A stretch of 64,000 bases of DNA from Hermodice carunculata (Eukaryota; Annelida; Polychaeta; Eunicida; Amphinomidae): the NCBI GenBank assembly GCA_964020975.1, contig OZ026628.1, positions 54,474,971-54,538,970 of the forward strand, read 5' to 3'. Both the position numbers and the translations under genes were made by a program. The notes under the pieces are model-generated. The model made no database searches. It was given only the letters and a program-made list of their open reading frames with translations, and had not been told where the DNA came from. Within the stretch, counting starts at the first letter, position 1. Each line of letters begins with the position of its first letter. Positions 1 through 11,650 of the stretch are shown here, one piece after another.

Positions 1-639
1 CGTTATTTTGTGTATTTTCTCTGCTGTTCACGTTTATGCTTATTTCGATGTGTTTATTTGTACTTTTATTTCCTCATCCCTGGGTTTCGATAAAATTTAT
101 CATGTACGTGGGTATCGTTGATTAGACTCAGTCTAAATTAGAGTGTCATTCCCCCCCCCCCCCCCGTCTTTGGTGTGCAGGACCACTGGGGTAATCCATC
201 GCGGCACAGCCTTTGAACGGACATCGTTAGACGACTGCCACTCCTCTTGAACATTTAAAGTCTCCCTTCGTTAGAACGCAAAACAAGCAAGATAACTATA
301 AAGTAAACCACTAAGGCTATGATATGTTACCATGTTTGCATCTTTTCCCTGCCCACAAACATACTTTCGGCATGTCGCCTTGTTTCGCATTGCCGCCCTG
401 ATACCACTCTCCTTTTGCCATGGGCCGTTGCTACCTGCAGCCACGTGACAGGCTGTTAAGTAGGATTGACGGGTGGCATTGTTCCGTTTGGCGGCTGAAA
501 ACCAAAATAATGACACACGGACCTTCCGATGTCCACATGCTTGTGTGGTTTTTGGAGTTTTTCTCAGATTTGTACTATAGTTAAAAGCTTGAAATTTTGA
601 CAACTAATAGAAATGAAATTCATCTTGTAAAAACCGTTG
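1..639. other. No recognised gene
   Basis: I see no recognisable gene here. A C-run lies at about 151-165. The 110-codon minus-strand open frame at 271-603 has no familiar motif, no splice context and no similar copy elsewhere in the window, so it is not called. Confidence 0.5.
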
Positions 640-842
640 AAATCTCAAAATCGGCCATGCAAAGGTTTTTGGTGTCTTACCAGTCCTTAAGGAGATACAA
701 CTGTGCCAATGATTTACTGTGTTGTCCGCATTTCATTTAATCTGACTTACTGTATTCTCTTTTGTTCATATATGTATATTATTTGATCTCGATGTATTGT
801 GTACTTCCCCGGTAACGGGGGTTTTTAATAAACTATTATAAC
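640..842 (+). mobile_element. LINE 3' tail fragment
   Basis: The end of this stretch (about 800-840) reads as a short hairpin-like CCCCGGTAACGGGG, then a run of T, then AATAAA and a short ATTATA tail. The 3' end of LINE D at 34930-34965 has the same layout (CCCCAACCATGGG, TTTTAATAAA, ATTATT). I infer a strongly 5'-truncated copy of the same or a related LINE family. The left boundary is a guess. Confidence 0.4.
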
Positions 843-867
843 AATTATATACTAGTTGCATAGAGTT

Positions 868-1090
868 GCCACACAGAAAAGAGTTGTTTCCTGAGTACGC
901 CACCACCGGAACCGAAGGAGAATGACGAAACAGGACGATATTTTCATGCGTAACGCAACAAATTCATCACCCATACATATATTAAAAGTTTCATCAGTAG
1001 CTACTTCATTTATCCGTACCAATAAACAGTATTTACTATCACGATAAATGTGATTACACTTTTTGCCCAAACACCTTCGAAAGGTGATGA
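868..1090. repeat. Interspersed repeat R1, copy 1
   Basis: About 220 bp match a second copy in the same orientation at 3043-3285. Shared blocks include AGAGTTGTTTCCTG, AGGAGAATGACGAAAC, AACAAATTCATCACCC and CACGATAAATGTGATTACAC (a one-base variant in copy 2), all in the same order, with small indels. Family unknown. The minus-strand open frame inside (852-1145) is not called as a gene. Confidence 0.7.
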
Positions 1091-1145
1091 ACAATATCTT
1101 AGTTAAAGGAAATGGAGGATTTATGGATTCGAAATTTTCGTCCAT

Positions 1146-2159
1146 GTTTACTGGTCAAGGCAGAACAAAATCATCTTTTTATTTTCTCAATTATTTTACA
1201 ATAACAAATTCTATGCAACAAAATAAGATAGGTAAAGCATAATATACAACACAGAAAATATGCATAAATGTCTTCAATGACCGCAATTATCCAAGAATGC
1301 CGATATTTTATTTAAAAAAAACTGTCGCATTGAAGAGTGATTTTATTTGAGGGATGACTGAATTGACGGACACTGGTTTTTACTGTCTTTTCCTTTTGGA
1401 GTGGCACCTCAATCAGCAGACTTGCACAACTCCCTGGTGCATGTCCCTATTTTCCCATCCCGCGGTCCCACCCAGAAGTGCGATACATTTTCCCCTCCAC
1501 AAGGTTAACTGAAGAGTATTATGCCAACTACACGGTGTTATAAAGTAGGTCCTACTGTTATCATTTTTTTTTTAACTGGTCGACACTGCCGCCGTGTCGG
1601 TTTCAACAGTAGCAGCTATTGAGTCCTGGCCAGTTCTAATCCCATTATCAGTGCGAGTGGAAAGTGGTCTTCGATGAATGCATGGCTAGTCACTGGCCAC
1701 TCAAGTGAGACAAAGCATGTAAACTTGCCTAAATATATATATATATCAAAATTAACGTGTATTGTTACAAAATATGTGCTAAATGACTGATAATTCATAA
1801 ACTAATAGATATCAAGGTTAGAAACAGGTTTAAGGAAAATACCAACATGCACCTCCAACACAAGAGAGTGCCGAACAATTTAGCATTAAGGGGCGCATGT
1901 GTTTGTCCGCGTCAACTAATTTTAGAATTCGTTTGTTCAAATTAGAAATGAGCAGTTTTTTAGTCTTTGTTTTACGTTCTTCGCCCGTTCTGATGGCGTG
2001 ACCCCGTATTTGCCTTCACACACAACCATGCAGGGGAAGGAAAAAGAAGTGGGTAGATTGGAATAAAGCTACATCACAATAGAACCTATACAAAACATGC
2101 ATGAAAGCTCAAGACACAACAGTGTAACCTGGAGTCACCAGACCCTGACTTGATCTTGA
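1146..2159. other. No recognised gene
   Basis: Nothing recognisable apart from a T-run at about 1565 and a short AT repeat at 1735-1746. Confidence 0.5.
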
Positions 2160-2760
2160 CAAGTGCAAACTAATTTTACTCTGGGTCGATGGCTTCACAA
2201 CCCAGAGTCACGTAGCCCTAGATTATCACTTTAACTCCGGGCTACATGACTCGGACATGTGCAACCCAGCATGAGAGTTATTGAACCAGTGATAGTTTTT
2301 TGCGATGTCTTCCAATTGCATTTGGGATTTATAGATTGACCCGTCTGGTAGTGTAAGCGAAATGTACGGCCAAGTTTTGTGATATTTCAATTTAGATTTC
2401 AATTTTGTTTCTTTAGGCAAGTTCTTTCTGCAGCTCATTATTTCACTCTTCAAGCTACGCAAGACGGGCGGGACATCTGGGAAAACTGATTTGTCCTTTG
2501 ACACCCGTGTTTCCTACGACCCAACATTTTAGCATTTGATAACCACATGTACCTCATGTCCAAATCTAGGAATTTTGCAAGAATGCATGCATCCTTCTCG
2601 GAGAATGGCAAGCACCAAGTATTGACTTATTTATGCCCGGTTGCACATATCCGGATCAGGTCGGGATTACGGTGACTCTGGATTCAAGCCCTGTTAAATA
2701 GGTATGTTCACTTCCACATGTCTGGGTTAAACTGAAGCCCCACTTAATTTAACCCCACAA
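2160..2760. mobile_element. Possible nonautonomous DNA element, repeat R2 copy 1
   Basis: 2170-2270 is repeated in the same orientation at 6143-6246. The unit contains two short palindromes (CTGGGT...ACCCAG and GTAGCCC...GGGCTAC). An inverted partner of its outer edge, ATGCCCGGTTGCACAT, starts at 2634, so 2170-2760 could be an element with imperfect terminal inverted repeats. Inside it, a minus-strand open frame (2226-2504) has a run of basic and aromatic residues that might be a LINE ORF1 C-terminal remnant. That identification is weak. Confidence 0.4.
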
Positions 2761-2964
2761 TGAATGTACTCAGGGTACAGCCAGGATTAAAAGCTAAAGT
2801 TACACCGATTTTCCAGTGTATGTACACATCACTTTGCTGTAAGTGTGGGTTTTATTGTACCGTGAAAGATTATATTGATAGTTGCATAAATTTGATTTGG
2901 TTGATCGTCTGTTACATACAGACACAGGAACAGGCAGCAGAATAATTGATGGGTCCCATGATTT

Positions 2965-2985
2965 CACACACAAACAAACACACAC

Positions 2986-3018
<33 letters not shown>

Positions 3019-3034
3019 TATATATATATATATG
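2965..3034. repeat. CA/CATA/TA microsatellite
   Basis: Consecutive CA, CATA, CA and TA repeat tracts directly in front of repeat R1 copy 2. Confidence 0.9.
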
Positions 3035-3042
3035 AGAGGTTA

Positions 3043-3285
3043 AAAGAGTTGTTTCCTGGTGTGGCAACTCGGAGCCCACTGTCGAAGGCAAGGAGAATGA
3101 CGAAACAAGCAGATGCCACGAAACGATATTTTCATGCCTAACACAACAAATTCATCACCCATACATGGGATACATATGTTCAAAGTTTCATCAGTACCTA
3201 CTTCATTTATCTGTACCAATATTCAGTATTTACCATTACGATAAATGTGATTACACTTTTGCGCCCAAACACCTTCGAAAGCGGG
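3043..3285. repeat. Interspersed repeat R1, copy 2
   Basis: Second copy of the repeat at 868-1090, same orientation, sharing the same ordered blocks, including CCAAACACCTTCGAAA at its right edge. The copies are clearly diverged, so the duplication is not recent. Confidence 0.7.
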
Positions 3286-3764
3286 TTCCCTGGTCAGAAT
3301 TACGCTCACCATGTACGTCGACTGTGTCAGCCGTTTTTATGCCCCTATAATACTGTGATATTGACTACTTGACGTGGAATTATCTTTATACTAATTGGTT
3401 ACATTTCTACCAAATGTTTCATTAATTAACAGATGTTACATGATACATTGTTACGGTCTTGAACTCGTAACCAGCGATCACTTGTCACAGGTACTTTCTG
3501 CTAAAGTGTTATCATTTTAGCAACATTAACAACGTACGGAATGCCTATCCAGACAGCCGTCCAGTTATATTTTCATCCTATTATGTTCCCATGTTTATTG
3601 TATTTTTATGTTTTCTGTGTGTATTCTTTAGCTTCTGTTTTCATATGGTTTGACTTGAGTTTTTGTGTTGCGAGTTTTCTGTCAACACATATTCTGTTAT
3701 ATGTTGGGGCATTGGCGTTTACTTCTATCTCAACGTTTTTCCTACATTTGTTCAATACATTTGC

Positions 3765-6145
3765 GACTTTGTATGATCTATAGAAATCCAATTTAGTAGT
3801 TTTTCCGTCGACATCATTCCAAATTTTAGAGAAAAATAGTTGCTCACTTTGACCTGTGAGAGAGTATGCCAGTTTTGTGAAAAATTCGCTGCTATCTGCA
3901 TAATGCGTAATTCCCTGTTTGAGCCAAACATAATTAAATCCATTTTTCTGGAGAATCATCCTTGGAGCAGTAACCCAAGTGGTAAAACCTAATCTGTCTA
4001 ACTCATACGCTACATTATAGGACTTCCTTAAAATATCATTTTCCGGGAGAGAAATCAGTTTAAACCAGTATTTAATAATTTTCGTTTTAATATCTATATC
4101 CAAGTGATATTTACCTAGCTCAGCCAAAGAAGCATCATTTGAGGTTGTACGTCCAACGCCCAAAATAAATTTACAATAATCAATTTGAACAGAATCAACT
4201 GCATGAATTTGTACAAGATTTTGAGTATGTGGGTCTTTTAAGGCCTTAGTACGATGGCGGTAATTTGCAGGTGACCAGATTTCACTCCCGTATAGTAAGA
4301 TAGGTTTGACGTATATGTCGAATAAATGTAATTGAGTACTTGGTAACAAATTAACATCTTGTCACCCGTACATTTTTTATTTAACATGTGACAAACTTTC
4401 CTTGCTTTATCTGCTAAAGACTGTGATGCTAAAGTAAAAGTACCATTGCATGTGAAGATAATACCGAGGTAGCAGTACCAATTTTACCACGTCCAACTTT
4501 TTACCATCATACATAAAGGTGTAATTACCGTGTATTTGACTTTACCCGTTTCGGTCGAAAATAATAACTTTTGTTTTTTCGATGTTAACAGACAGACCCC
4601 AACATTTGCAATATGCTGCAAGTCTTATAAGACGTTCCTGTAATTTGTCTGGCGAGTCAGCCAATATAACGACATCGTCGGCGACCATGAGAGATGTGAT
4701 ATCCAGGTCACCAATAGATAGACCTGATGACGGATCAGAAAGACTCAAAAAATGCTCTAAATCATTTATGAATACATTAAATAACAAAGAACTAAGGGGA
4801 CAACCTTGTTTCAGTCCGATGGAACTGTGGAATTGAGGTGTACATCCCTCATTTAATTTGACGGAAAGTTTTGTAGCAGTATACATATCTTTAATCAGTT
4901 GTAAGACATGCATACTGATACCCGCTTCAAGTAGTTTGAATAGGAGGAAATCAATGTTAACCGAGTCAAATGCTCTGTGAAAGTCTACAAATACAGAAAA
5001 TAACTTCTTTTTGTTAAATACTTTATCGTCAATTAAATTTTTTAAAAGAAAAATATAATCAGCAGTCTGTCGCCCTTCTATGAAGCCACCCTGGCCTTGG
5101 TGAAAAAAAAAAATATTATTTGACAAATTTATACATACGGCGATGTAATAATTTGGAAAATAACTTACTTACAGAGCTTTGGAGTTATATACCTGTGTAG
5201 TTCGCAGGGATACCTCGTTTACCTTTCTTGTGTATCGGAATGATACGACTTATTTTCCAAGCACAAGGAAACTGATGTGCTCTAAGGACTTTATTACCTA
5301 GCATAAGTAAAGAATTTCCAATGAGATGTCTCCCGGATTTTAACATAGCATTTCTAATTCCGTCAGGCCCTGGTTGTTTGATTGTTTTGAGTTTATCAAA
5401 TATTATGTCCAGCTCCTCCGCACTAAAGTTATCATTAAGCGGGTGGTCCCCTTCCACATTGTTACTATCAAGCCTTGTTAAAAAATCTAATATATCATGG
5501 CGTAATGTTTGGGGCTGCAGTGGAATAGAGTTAGGTTTTGTATTCAAATACAAAGACGCATATAAATTTCAAAATTATTTGGACGAAATAAAAAACTTTA
5601 AATACAGACGTAGTCTCACACGTCTAAGGCTGAGTAATCATAGTTTGCGAATTGAAACCGGGAGATATGTAGGAGAGGAGAGACATGAAAGAGTTTGCCA
5701 ATTTTGCGATAAAAACGTTATAGAAAACGAAAAAACATCTTTTAATCTCTTGTCCTTTGTATGATAAATTTCGCATCCCTTTATATGATACAATACGTAA
5801 ATACCACCGTAATTTTCATGACTTCTCTGACGACCAAAAATTAGACGTTATTATGAAATCTGGTACTCTCATTGTTGGAGCTGTAGCATCGTATATATAC
5901 CGTTCCGTCGAGTTTAGGAGAATGCGAGTTCAAGAGAATGCGTCTCCTAAATGAGCAAGTCTCCTGAGCCCGACGGCCGAGTATATATAGTCTGTACAAT
6001 TATTCATGTACAGGGTTTTCTGTGGTTTTTTTTTCAGTACCTAAATTTCATGTATATAACTTCTTGCTAATTTTAGTTTGTCTATACTTCTGACATGTAA
6101 ACTGTATATATTTGCTCTTATTATATGTCTGATGAGCAATTTTAC
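3765..6145. mobile_element. LINE G, non-LTR retrotransposon with 5' inversion
   Basis: The left part (5540 down to about 3765) reads on the minus strand as a LINE reverse transcriptase: linker with GPDGIR, fingers, motif A (VFVDFHRAFDSV), motif B (LKQGCPLSSLLFNVFINDL), motif C region with VADD where YADD is usual, then thumb and C-terminal domain ending near KLDFYRSYK. The right part (5540-6145) reads on the plus strand as the next piece of the same kind of protein: RLRLSNHSLRIETGRY and a Cys-rich CQFC tail. The two parts continue each other, so this is one insertion whose 5' portion is inverted (twin priming). It is 5'-truncated and has frame breaks on both sides of the RT. The endonuclease is absent. 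Confidence 0.75.
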
Positions 6146-6246
6146 TGTGTGACTCTGGGTCAATGGCTTCATAACCCAGAGTCACGTAGCCCTACATTAT
6201 CAATTTAACTCCGGGCTACATGACTCGGACATGTGCAACCGGGCAT
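6143..6246. repeat. Repeat R2, copy 2
   Basis: About 100 bp matching 2170-2270 in the same orientation, abutting the 3' end of LINE G. It carries GACTCTGGGT...ACCCAGAGTC and GTAGCCC...GGGCTAC palindromes and ends in ATGTGCAACCGGGCAT, the inverted form of 2634-2649. It looks like one end or a solo copy of a small DNA element. Confidence 0.55.
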
Positions 6247-7430
6247 TAGACTATTCTCGTCAATTTGCAAGTCATTATTCGCAAAATTTAACACTTTTTG
6301 ATGCGTGTCACTTTAGCTCTCTCTCGCCCCGCCTTCTATGCCTTGTATGATAAGACCATACTTGCGTCTGTGCATTTCATCCTCAATCATTTTTATGGCA
6401 TCAATGATACTGTTTTCCTTCACGTTTGCTTGAAGCTCAGTCATTTCGTTTTCAATATTCAACATCAGTTTGTTTCGTTTCTATGTCTTCACACCTCGTT
6501 TTAAGGGATTTTAGCTCTTTTGTCCATGTATCCATAGCCTTTTCCACAGCGATACCCACAGTGTTTATCACGCACACGCAATGGCGTCCAATATCGGCCG
6601 ATCCAGGGTGCTGGTATTTCGACTGCTTTTACGATCAACCATGTCACTTTGCGTTTATGCTGGTATTACAAGACGTGCTTTTAATGTTATTGAAGCTGTT
6701 TCAAAAAAAAATAGCATATGTCGCAAAAATTACCTAATAAACTGCTAAAATTGGAGACTACCCCTCCAGCTGTTGTCGCTTCAAAGCGCCATCACGTGTC
6801 TCCCCCCCCCCCCCAGCATACAGCTGCACAATTGAATAACTAACAATAATGGATAACATTATACTATAGTTATATTTCTTCATGTTATACCATACCTTCT
6901 TTGTTCTCAGCAGTTATTTATTCTACATGAATTAAGAATAAATCACTGCTTCAAACAAAGAAGCCGGACTACTTGTATTACGTAACGTAGTACATGGCAC
7001 AAGCAGCCTGACTCTTTCTTTGTGAAATTCCTGGAAACAATGATAAAATAATGGAGATGGAAAAGAATGGTCAGTATACGTAAGTGTAACACTTTCATAG
7101 TAAATATTTTAAGGAATTCAGAGTAAATATCTATCCAGGAATTGTTATTGGAAACGAGGTTGATCTGTAATGAAAAGCATTGACATGCAAGTAACTAGGT
7201 ATTGCCAGCATGCTCCCATCTGTGTATAAAGTGTTTTGAAATGAAAGTCGCATTTGAATACTACTTACTTATGTCCATACCAAAATACCTGGACATCTTG
7301 TAGTAATAACTGGAAGAAATTACGTGTAATTTAAAGCCAATGTAACATATAGACCATATACATGTAGGCAGGCATTGCCATCACAACGCAACGACATTCC
7401 TTCTTAGCTTGCGATTCTTGGACAACAAAA
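6247..7430. other. No recognised gene
   Basis: No recognisable gene. A C-run lies at about 6801-6813. This is the downstream flank of the recombinase gene; no clear polyadenylation signal was found on the minus strand close to 7431. Confidence 0.5.
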
Positions 7431-7763
7431 TTACTTCACGTTGACCGACATATTCAAATCTTTTCCCTTTACAGTTACAAGAACGGCATCTGAAACGGTG
7501 TTTTCATCTGACATCTTAGAAATACCCGTAGAAGGAAGAGCGTCTTTCTTAACATTTGAAAATGTGCATAGCGGTTTAACATTATCTGGCTTTTGACTGC
7601 AGAATGTTGCTAATTTCCTTCTTCTGGCCATCGCTCGTTCGCTTATATTTGTGCACGGCCAATGAGCGATGCCCAGTGGTTTCCATTGTGAGCTGTTCGT
7701 CAACTCCTGCACGGTACAAACGAGTTGCACATGTGGCCCGTAGAGAATGATTCGTGTAGAATC
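7431..7763 (-). CDS. Recombinase gene, exon 3 (last)
   Basis: Begins after an acceptor with nine T then AG at 7764. It encodes [16 protein letters not shown], then [14 protein letters not shown], i.e. the HxxR, His and nucleophile Tyr of the catalytic domain. The frame stops at 7582 (TAA) just after an AAAA run; a neighbouring frame, one base away, continues with protein-like sequence to a stop at 7431. Either the short tail is real or the A-run has one A too many. Confidence 0.75.
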   Translation of the reverse strand, partial: DSTRIILYGPHVQLVCTVQELTNSSQWKPLGIAHWPCTNISERAMARRRKLATFCSQKPDNVKPLCTFSNVKKDALPSTGISKMSDENTVSDAVLVTVKGKDLNMSVNVK

Positions 7764-10700
7764 CTAAAAAAAAAGTAAGGGAATAATGTTTTCGATGATT
7801 TAAAACTCCGATCCGGAAAAAAATCACAGATGATTACAAATGAATCATACACAGAAAACAACATACTGCTATACAGATAAAAATAAAGTTGTAGTTAATA
7901 ATATATCACATTGGCTCATACTGCTATACAAAGTTTTGGCCGCCAAACCATATGCTTTCTAAGGGGAACGCCCAACACGTATAGGGTTCGGGTAGCCGTT
8001 ACCGCACATGAAGGCACGTGACGTATGTTGGAGGCAATGTATGTATGTAAACGTATTTATTTCCAAGAATGGAACTGGATTACCCAGTAGCTATTACAAA
8101 TAACTAGTCGAGGGGTTCTCCAGACATACAGAACACACAATAAATATACAAGACACACAGGACGGTACAAATCAGTTTGCAAGTTGGAATACAATCAGGT
8201 ATAACAGAAGGTACCAATTATCAGTTAATGAACCGTCTGGTCTGGGTAATGTACAATTGAACAGCTGAAAAAATTTCAATATTTAACACATCCGAATGGC
8301 TGGTACTACCAGACAGCATAATTTCTAGAAGTCTATCGCCGACATGATTTACTAATAAGTTAGGATGTACACCAGGAGCAAGCACATTTGCAACAGACCT
8401 CAGGAGTGTAAGTCTAGGTTGTTCAAAAAGTGGGCAAAACAGGAAAAAATGACGCGTGTCTTCATTTAGGTAGTTGCATGAACAGGCAGAAGAGGGCAGG
8501 ATATTAACTTCATATAAGTGGGAATTAAGTATAGACCTCCCTAGGCGAAGCTGGGTGTGAGTTATATTTGCAAAGCGATCACCAAACACGAAGTAATTTG
8601 GAATTTCATGGCGAAAGAACAGAACTTTGGCAAGTTTTACTTTGAAGATTGAAAGTGTTTGGGAAAGCTTGACATCATCAGGTAAGTCGTTCCAAAGGCG
8701 AATGGCGGATGGTAGAAACGAACTAAAGTAACAATCAGTCCTGCACATAATTTGCCTTTGTTGGGGGGGCCTGCGGAGGAGGCGGCCGGTCGGGGGTAAG
8801 TCGTAATTCCGGATTAATTCATATAGGTAAGGGGGGGTAAGCTTATTGAACATTTTGTAGAAGAACACTAATTTGAAAAATTGTCTGCGGGTGTGAAGCG
8901 GTTCCCAGCCAATTCAGCCAATAGTCTATCACGTGACGAAAATTTCATAGCACCCGTACATATTCTAGCAGCTTCATACTGTATTCCTTCTAGGAGATCA
9001 GATAACTCTTGTGTGCAGTTGTCAAAAAGGACACAACCGTATTCTAGGATGGGTCGAACCATGGTCAGATACAATTTTGATAAGGTTTTTCTGGAAAGTT
9101 TGAACTTAAGCCGTTTTAGAACAGATAGACGTTTACTCGCTGCAGTGACAATGCGATTAATATGTGAGTGCCATTTTAAGTCATGCGAGAGAGTGATACC
9201 TAAGTGAGTGTGGTGTGTAACCTCCGGGATGGGTGTCTCACCAAGATACAAGGTGGGGTGAGTTACTTTGTCTCGTTTGCATGAGAACAGGACCGAAAGT
9301 GATTTAATGGCACTAAATGTGAATTCAGAGATCAGCTCGTGATAAGTGGTGAATATTTCATATTACTGACTGTTATTTTGCATAGAAACTTCGAAGTGGT
9401 GAATGGGAGTTATCAGAGATCTGAGATATATATGCATTTTAGCAATCCTTGGTGCTGTTATAGGTGTCTTTGCTGGTGAAAAAAGTGGCCAGGCATGGCA
9501 TAGTCTATTGACAAGGGACCGTTTTTTACTCCAGACACGGACTAGTGATTTACCATTGGGCTGGAAACAAAGGGGTTTTCCGAGTGCACTATGTAACAGA
9601 GACAAACAACGTAACCCCACTAGATTGCCCTTAGAAGGTAAACAACTTCGCAATTTCCCTGTAACATCGCTCGCTATGTCTAATATTCAGAAGAGTCCAT
9701 CTCGCAGACCTTCTGAGTCTGAGATTAACCGCATGAACACGGATGAATTGAAAAAGACATTAAAGCAAGTAGAACATAACTTTATTACACACAAAGATAA
9801 CTGTGATCAGTTTACCGTTACTAATGATATGGTGAATAGCATGATCAAATCGCTGAGAGGTAATAGTGCACCAGGTTGTGATCTTATTACAGTGGAGCAC
9901 CTGAGGTACGGAATTTCAGAAGTACTGTGCACACATTTGGCACATCTGTATACTTTTATATTAAATAAGAAAATTGTCCCAGAGGTGCTCCAGGTGGGTC
10001 TTATAACTCCAGTTCTTAAAAAAACACATCTGGATCCGAATGATCCTAATAATTACCGGCCCATTACCGTAGGTTCAATACATGCGAAATGCATAGAATT
10101 ATGCCTCCTACCCACGGACGCTGTAAGTGATGCTCAGTTTGGTTATAGAAAGGGGAGGAGCACTGAATTTGCATGCTCCTATTTACATGATTTGATAACA
10201 TATTTTAATTATCATGGTTCTCCTGTATTTGTGTGCAGTTTGGATGCAACCAAATGTTTTGATTCCATCTGGCATGACGGTCTTTTTCATAAGCTTTGGT
10301 CGCACATAGAAGTAAACAAATGGGTATACATTGTTCAATGGTATCGGAGTCTAAAAGCTATTGTTAAGTGGAATGGCGAATACAGTCAACCTTTCCCGGT
10401 TACGATTGGTACCCGACAGGGCAGTATCTTATCACCCAAGTTATTTAACATTTTTATTAACGATTTATTATTAAACCTGCGATCATCTAATTTCGGTTTA
10501 AAGATTGAGAAGGACATACATAATTGCTTCGCTTATGCGGATGATGTTACTTTGTTTGCGTCCACTGCTGTTCAGTTACAGTCACTTATTGATATTTGCT
10601 ACGAGTACGCCACTAGCTGGCGCTTTAAGTTCAATATTAGGAAGTCTGTTTGCATGATAGCTGGTAGAAGCTTTCATGCGGGCAGATTTCTTAATGAGCC

Positions 10701-11611
10701 TGTATGGCATCTTGGGGATGTCTTTTTGTCTAATGTAAAAGAAATCGAATTACTCGGTGTAACTTTTTCAAATAATCTTAAAACAGATAAACATGTAGCT
10801 AAACGAATGTCCACAGCCCGATGTGCTATATATAGATACTCCGGCTCCGGCGTATGTTACCCAGGTTTATCCTCTCAGGTGAAGGCACATATCTGGAATA
10901 CTGTTGGTGTGCCTTCTCTTACTTATGGTCTAGATTGTGTTCATTTGAACAAATCAAATCTGAAATCCATTGAATCGACACAAAGTTCTATTATAAAATC
11001 CTTAGTTGGTTTAAGTAAACGATCTCGCTCAACTTGTTTATTAGCCGCTTTAAATGTACCTAAGGTAAATGACATAATAGCTCATGATACTCTGTCTTTG
11101 TTTAAGCGGATATTAAATGTGCCGTCACCAGCCAGAGACCTGTCTATTTTTCTGCTTTCTCAGCAACTTGTACAGGGAAAAACTGTCATGGGAACCCTGG
11201 TTGATCGCGTGGCAGAACTAGGTATCTCCCCTCTCAACGTTGCTCTCGGCGGTGTCCGCACTCGACTTCTCGCTAACTCTAGGGAGCAGCCTAGTGCGGG
11301 CACCGTCGATTCGTTGCGATACCTCCTTTCTCATAATGATTATAATAATCCTTACGGTGCTCCGCGTAAATTAGTTCAGCTTTTAACCAAATCTTAATGA
11401 CTTCTGTCACTGATCTTTTAAAGTTTCTCATTATTAGCCATCTTGGGCCCCCATGCGGCGGGGCGGCTGGCCAGATGTGCCTGCTAATGCAGGTTCGTCG
11501 GGTCGGCCGGCCTGCGGCTGGGAGGACCAGTATTCCTGCCGCATACATAACTGCTTGGTCTTCCTTTTGTAATTGTATGTATTATATCATTTGACTCTGT
11601 GTAGATTATGA

Positions 11612-11650
<39 letters not shown>

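Noticed and set aside
2226-2504. Stand-alone gene on the minus strand
   Set aside because: It lies inside repeat R2 and only weakly resembles a LINE ORF1 tail; not called separately.
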